Origin: Mycobacterium sp.
GTDB lineage: Bacteria; Actinomycetota; Actinomycetes; Mycobacteriales; Mycobacteriaceae
Assembly: GCA_003987775.1 (NCBI GenBank)
Contig: RXJD01000007.1
Location: 62,001 to 126,000, forward strand
Direction: 5' to 3'
DNA length: 64,000 bases
This document shows, one piece after another, positions 61,090 to 64,000 of this stretch. The notes under the pieces were generated by a model that was not told the DNA's origin, did no database searches, and worked only from the letters and a program-made list of their open reading frames with translations. Made by a program: the position numbers and the translations under genes. How positions within the stretch are numbered: position 1 is the first letter of the stretch; the number at the start of each line of letters is the position of its first letter.

Positions 61090-63551
61090 CGCTGCGGCAA
61101 TTTCAGCACGCGATTGTTCCCGGTGTCGACGACGTAGACATTTCCGGCAGAGTCCACCGCGACCCCTTGCGGGCCCTTGAGTCCGTTGAACGGCAACGTG
61201 ATCGACGTGGAAGTGTCCTTGGTGAGCTTGACGACGCGATTGGCCTGGCTGTCTGTCACGTAGAGGTCGCCGACGTCGTCGACCGCGACGAAATCCGGAT
61301 GGCCGACCGCGTACGGCAACACAGTGGCCACCGATCCCGTCCAAGGCAGCCTCAGCACCCGCTCGTTCTCCCGGTCGATGACGAACAGGCCACCGTCGGC
61401 GCCTACGGCAACTCCAGCGGGATCGTTGAGCCCGGTGAAGGGCAGTTCCCGCTGACTGGAATTAACCCCGCCCAGTGCCAGTACTCTGTCGTGCCCCGAG
61501 TCGGCGACGACGATCCGGTCGGTGCCGGATTTGCGGGTGTAGATGGCCACGCCAGCGGGCCCCGCCAGGTCGGTCAGCGGCAGCACGGTCGGGCTGGTCG
61601 TTCCCGCGGCGAGTTCGAGCACCCGGTTGTTCCCCGGCTCGGCGACGGCAAGATTGCCCTGCTCGTCGACGGCTATTCCGCCCGGATGGTTCAGGCCGGC
61701 GAACGGTTCGACGGTCTGGGTGGTGGAGCGTGCGGCGAGTTTCACCACCCGGTTGTTGCCGGTGTCGGTGACGAAGACGTTGCCGTTGGCGTCGACCGCG
61801 ACCCCGAGCGGCCCGTCGAGCCCGGTGAACGGCAGGACGACCTGGGTCTTTGCGGTCTCCGACCGGAACGGAAATCTGTTGGTGAACGCCAGGAATGCGA
61901 TGCCGGCGACGAGCGCGACCACGACCGCGGCAGCACCGAACCCAAGGGTGCGACGACGGCTGCGCGTCGGGGATGGGACCGTGCGGGCATCCTGCGTCGA
62001 ATGGAGTACGTCGGGGACCTCGGCCGGCGCCGCGGGTTTGGTGGCGAGGGCCGCGCGGGCGGCAACGGCCAGTTCCGGCGCGGACTGGTATCGGTCATCG
62101 GGGTCCTTCGCCATGCCGCGCGCGATCACCTCGTCGAACCCGGCGGGCATCGCCGGGTCGGAGCTGCTGGGCCTGGGTGGGTCGCCGAACAGATGCGCGG
62201 CGGTCAGCCCCTCTATCCCGGCGCCGCTGAATGGCGGGCGCGCGGTCAGACACTCGTAGAGGACGCAGGCCAGCGAGTAGACATCGGCCCGAGCGTCGGC
62301 GATCGTGCCGGCCTTGAACCGCTCCGGAGCCATGTACGCCGGACTTCCGGGGGCGATGTCGGTGCGCGTCAGGCGGGCCGCGGATGCTTCGTGCACGAGC
62401 CCGAAATCGATCAGATACACGAATTCTTCGCCGACCATCAGCAGGTTCGACGGTTTGACATCGCGATGCACCAGCCCGGCCTTGTGTGCCGAATCCAGCG
62501 CCACGGCAACCTGTTCGACCACGCGCACCGCCTGCTGCGGACTCATCGGCCCGGCATGGTCGAGAACGTGGTGCAGGTCGACGCCGTCGACGATCGGCAT
62601 CACCAGATACAGGCGCCCGTCGATCTCACCGGCCTCGTAGATCGGGATGATGTGCGGATTGGCCAGCCGACCCGCGGCATATGCCTCGCGCCGGAACCGC
62701 TCCTGGTAGCCGGGCTCCGCGGCCAGCTCCGGTCGCAGGACCTTGACGGCCACGTCGCGGCCCAGCAAGGTGTCGTGCGCCCGATAGACCGAGCCCATGC
62801 CGCCGGCGCCGAGCAACTCGTACAGCCGGTACCGCCCGAACTCCGTGTCCCCGGCCGTCTTCGTCACCACGGGCGCCAGAGCCGCTCGGGCCGCGACGGC
62901 CAACTCGCCGGCGGTGGGATGGCACTCGTCTGGATCCTCAGCCATGCCGCGCGCGATCACGTCGTCGAATCCGGCAGGAAGGACGGTGTTATGGGCGGTG
63001 CCGGGCGGCTGCCCGGTCAGACACTGATGGAGGACGCGGGCCAGGGCACGGATGTCTTCGCGCGGGTCACCCGGGCTCGAACTGTCCACGGTGGCAGCGA
63101 AATCCAGCAGATAGACGAACTCGCCGCCCACCACGAAGGTGTTCGCCGCGCTCACGTCACCGTGCGTCAGCCCGCAGCTGTGGCCGGCCTCCAGCGCCGC
63201 GGCAACCTGCTCGATCACCCGCACGGCCAGCTCCGGGCTCATCGGCCCGTCGCGCTGCAAGATGGTCTGCAGGTCGACACCGTCGACAACGGGCATCACC
63301 AGGTAGAGGCGGCCGTCGATTTCTCCGGCCTCGTAGACCGGGATGATGTTCGGATTGTTCAGGCGCGCCGCGGCAGCCACCTCCTGCCGAAACCGGTCCT
63401 GGTACGCCGGCTCGGCGGGAACCATCTTGATGGCCACGTCGCGGGTCATCATCGTGTCCAGGGCCCGGTAGACCGTGCCGGTGCCGCCCCAGCGGAGCAA
63501 CTCGAGCAGCCGGTAGCGCCCGAAGACTTCGCCTTCTACGTCCCCCGTCAC
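61086..63551 (-). CDS. Receptor-like Ser/Thr kinase: pseudokinase + PknD-like kinase + TM + NHL propeller
   Basis: An 821-residue protein. Domain 1 (about 10-228) is kinase-like but degenerate. Its Gly loop is changed (RWGGTG) and VAIK K42 is kept. HRDxKxxN has become H130-G-D-V-S-A-A-N137, DFG has become D150-F-A, and the activation segment with APE is missing. Domain 2 (about 238-503) is complete: GAGGMG, K270, H362-R-D364-x-K-x-x-N369, D382-F-G and APE 408-410. A Pro/Arg-rich juxtamembrane part and one helix (about 536-556) follow. About six NHL-type repeats (570-821) with GVAVDxxGNVYV-like and TDTGNNRV-like units form the sensor, as in PknD. GTG 63551 has GGAGGAGG upstream. The two kinase domains are clear duplicates. 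Confidence 0.93.
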   Translation of the reverse strand: MTGDVEGEVFGRYRLLELLRWGGTGTVYRALDTMMTRDVAIKMVPAEPAYQDRFRQEVAAAARLNNPNIIPVYEAGEIDGRLYLVMPVVDGVDLQTILQRDGPMSPELAVRVIEQVAAALEAGHSCGLTHGDVSAANTFVVGGEFVYLLDFAATVDSSSPGDPREDIRALARVLHQCLTGQPPGTAHNTVLPAGFDDVIARGMAEDPDECHPTAGELAVAARAALAPVVTKTAGDTEFGRYRLYELLGAGGMGSVYRAHDTLLGRDVAVKVLRPELAAEPGYQERFRREAYAAGRLANPHIIPIYEAGEIDGRLYLVMPIVDGVDLHHVLDHAGPMSPQQAVRVVEQVAVALDSAHKAGLVHRDVKPSNLLMVGEEFVYLIDFGLVHEASAARLTRTDIAPGSPAYMAPERFKAGTIADARADVYSLACVLYECLTARPPFSGAGIEGLTAAHLFGDPPRPSSSDPAMPAGFDEVIARGMAKDPDDRYQSAPELAVAARAALATKPAAPAEVPDVLHSTQDARTVPSPTRSRRRTLGFGAAAVVVALVAGIAFLAFTNRFPFRSETAKTQVVLPFTGLDGPLGVAVDANGNVFVTDTGNNRVVKLAARSTTQTVEPFAGLNHPGGIAVDEQGNLAVAEPGNNRVLELAAGTTSPTVLPLTDLAGPAGVAIYTRKSGTDRIVVADSGHDRVLALGGVNSSQRELPFTGLNDPAGVAVGADGGLFVIDRENERVLRLPWTGSVATVLPYAVGHPDFVAVDDVGDLYVTDSQANRVVKLTKDTSTSITLPFNGLKGPQGVAVDSAGNVYVVDTGNNRVLKLPQR

Positions 63552-63593
63552 CGAGCCTCCTCCGAAGCGTTTCTGGATGCTATCAACGCAGGT

Positions 63594-64000
63594 ATGCAAA
63601 GAACCCCCGCTCTCGCCAGGCACTTTTACGACCGCTTCGAGCCGATCCATGCGCTGACCTATTTCGCGCCCGAGGCTCGAGCGGCGCTGGACGCATTGGG
63701 TTATCGCGGATTCTGGATGGGGTACTTCGCTGCGCGTTCGGCACCGCTGGGCGCCGTGCCGCCGGAGGTCGTGACCGCGGTGTTCTACAACTTCGCGCAC
63801 GCGCGGGTGGCCAAGTCGCTGCCGGCCGCGTGGCAGATCGCCGGGCCGGATCGCGCGTTACGCGCCCGCCAGGACTCGGCCGTCGCGGCCCTACACCGAT
63901 GCGGCGTCACTGAAGACGAAAACCTCTGTACAGCAGCAGAATTGGCTATGCGCGCGGCACGGGAGGCGCCGGTCGACGGGCGGGCGCTGTTCGCGGCCAA
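63594..64000 (+). CDS. SCO6745-family protein (partial, runs off the window)
   Basis: An open frame of about 135 codons from ATG 63594 to the window end. It matches the SCO6745/TIGR04222-like pattern that I recall: YFAPEARAALDALGYRGFW, MGYFAARSAPLG and VTAVFYNFAHARV. It is a helical protein of unknown function, common in actinobacteria. It is divergent from the kinase gene with 42 nt between start codons, so their promoters overlap. The C-terminus is not in the window. Confidence 0.7.
   Translation, partial: MQRTPALARHFYDRFEPIHALTYFAPEARAALDALGYRGFWMGYFAARSAPLGAVPPEVVTAVFYNFAHARVAKSLPAAWQIAGPDRALRARQDSAVAALHRCGVTEDENLCTAAELAMRAAREAPVDGRALFAA

Overview
The window is high-GC chromosomal DNA from a slow-growing Mycobacterium. 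It carries two PE_PGRS genes, two short PE genes, one PPE gene and one PPE-MPTR gene. Its backbone follows the gene order I remember around Rv3296-Rv3319 of M. tuberculosis: lhr, nei2, lpqC, atsB, an RluA-like gene, glpD2, lpdA, a GGCT-like gene, amiA1/amiB1, deoD, pmmB, upp, sapM, an Rv3311-like gene, add-deoA-cdd, then sdhCDAB. It is not M. tuberculosis itself, because several blocks are inserted or swapped relative to that order. All Rv-number and synteny statements are from memory and were not searched.

Layout. 1-5429: end of an upstream gene, then lhr-nei2 (DNA repair). 5439-9632: lpqC, preceded on its strand by a PPE gene and an orphan pstS-like lipoprotein gene, plus two small secreted proteins. 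9629-13395: atsB coupled to an RluA-type pseudouridine synthase. 13441-22884: an inserted block with a magnesium-type P-type ATPase, a DUF5994 protein, a 1298-residue PE_PGRS and an FMN/Fe-S glutamate-synthase-like protein. 22933-26723: glpD2, lpdA and a gamma-glutamylcyclotransferase-like gene. 26670-39739: an inserted lipid-biosynthesis island. 39758-50309: amiA1/amiB1, PPE-MPTR, cutinase, deoD-pmmB, upp, sapM and an Rv3311-like gene. 50310-54545: two PE genes, a hydrolase and a PE_PGRS. 54668-57431: cdd-deoA-add. 57601-61089: succinate dehydrogenase. 61086-64000: an unusual receptor kinase and the start of a SCO6745-like gene.

The most interesting part is the island at 26.7-39.7 kb. It holds an MmpL exporter divergent from an EthA-like Baeyer-Villiger monooxygenase. 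Next to them is an operon of a complete reducing type I polyketide synthase (KS-AT-DH-ER-KR-ACP, no thioesterase), a PLP-dependent alpha-oxoamine synthase overlapping it by 4 nt, and a zinc alcohol dehydrogenase 1 nt further on. I infer that the synthase releases the chain by decarboxylative condensation with an amino acid, and that the dehydrogenase may reduce the amino ketone to a sphingoid-like amino alcohol for MmpL export. Two perfect inverted repeats sit at the island's promoters.

The second is the kinase at 61086-63551: a degenerate pseudokinase domain, a complete PknD-like kinase domain, one membrane helix and an NHL-type propeller in one chain. Nucleoside salvage genes (deoD, pmmB, upp, add, deoA, cdd) form a scattered functional group in which PmmB may supply phosphopentomutase activity. 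Many genes are translationally coupled by 1-4 nt overlaps, and several have a -10-like TAnnnT motif 6-8 nt before the start codon, as expected for leaderless mycobacterial mRNAs. I see no tRNA, rRNA, CRISPR array or transposase.
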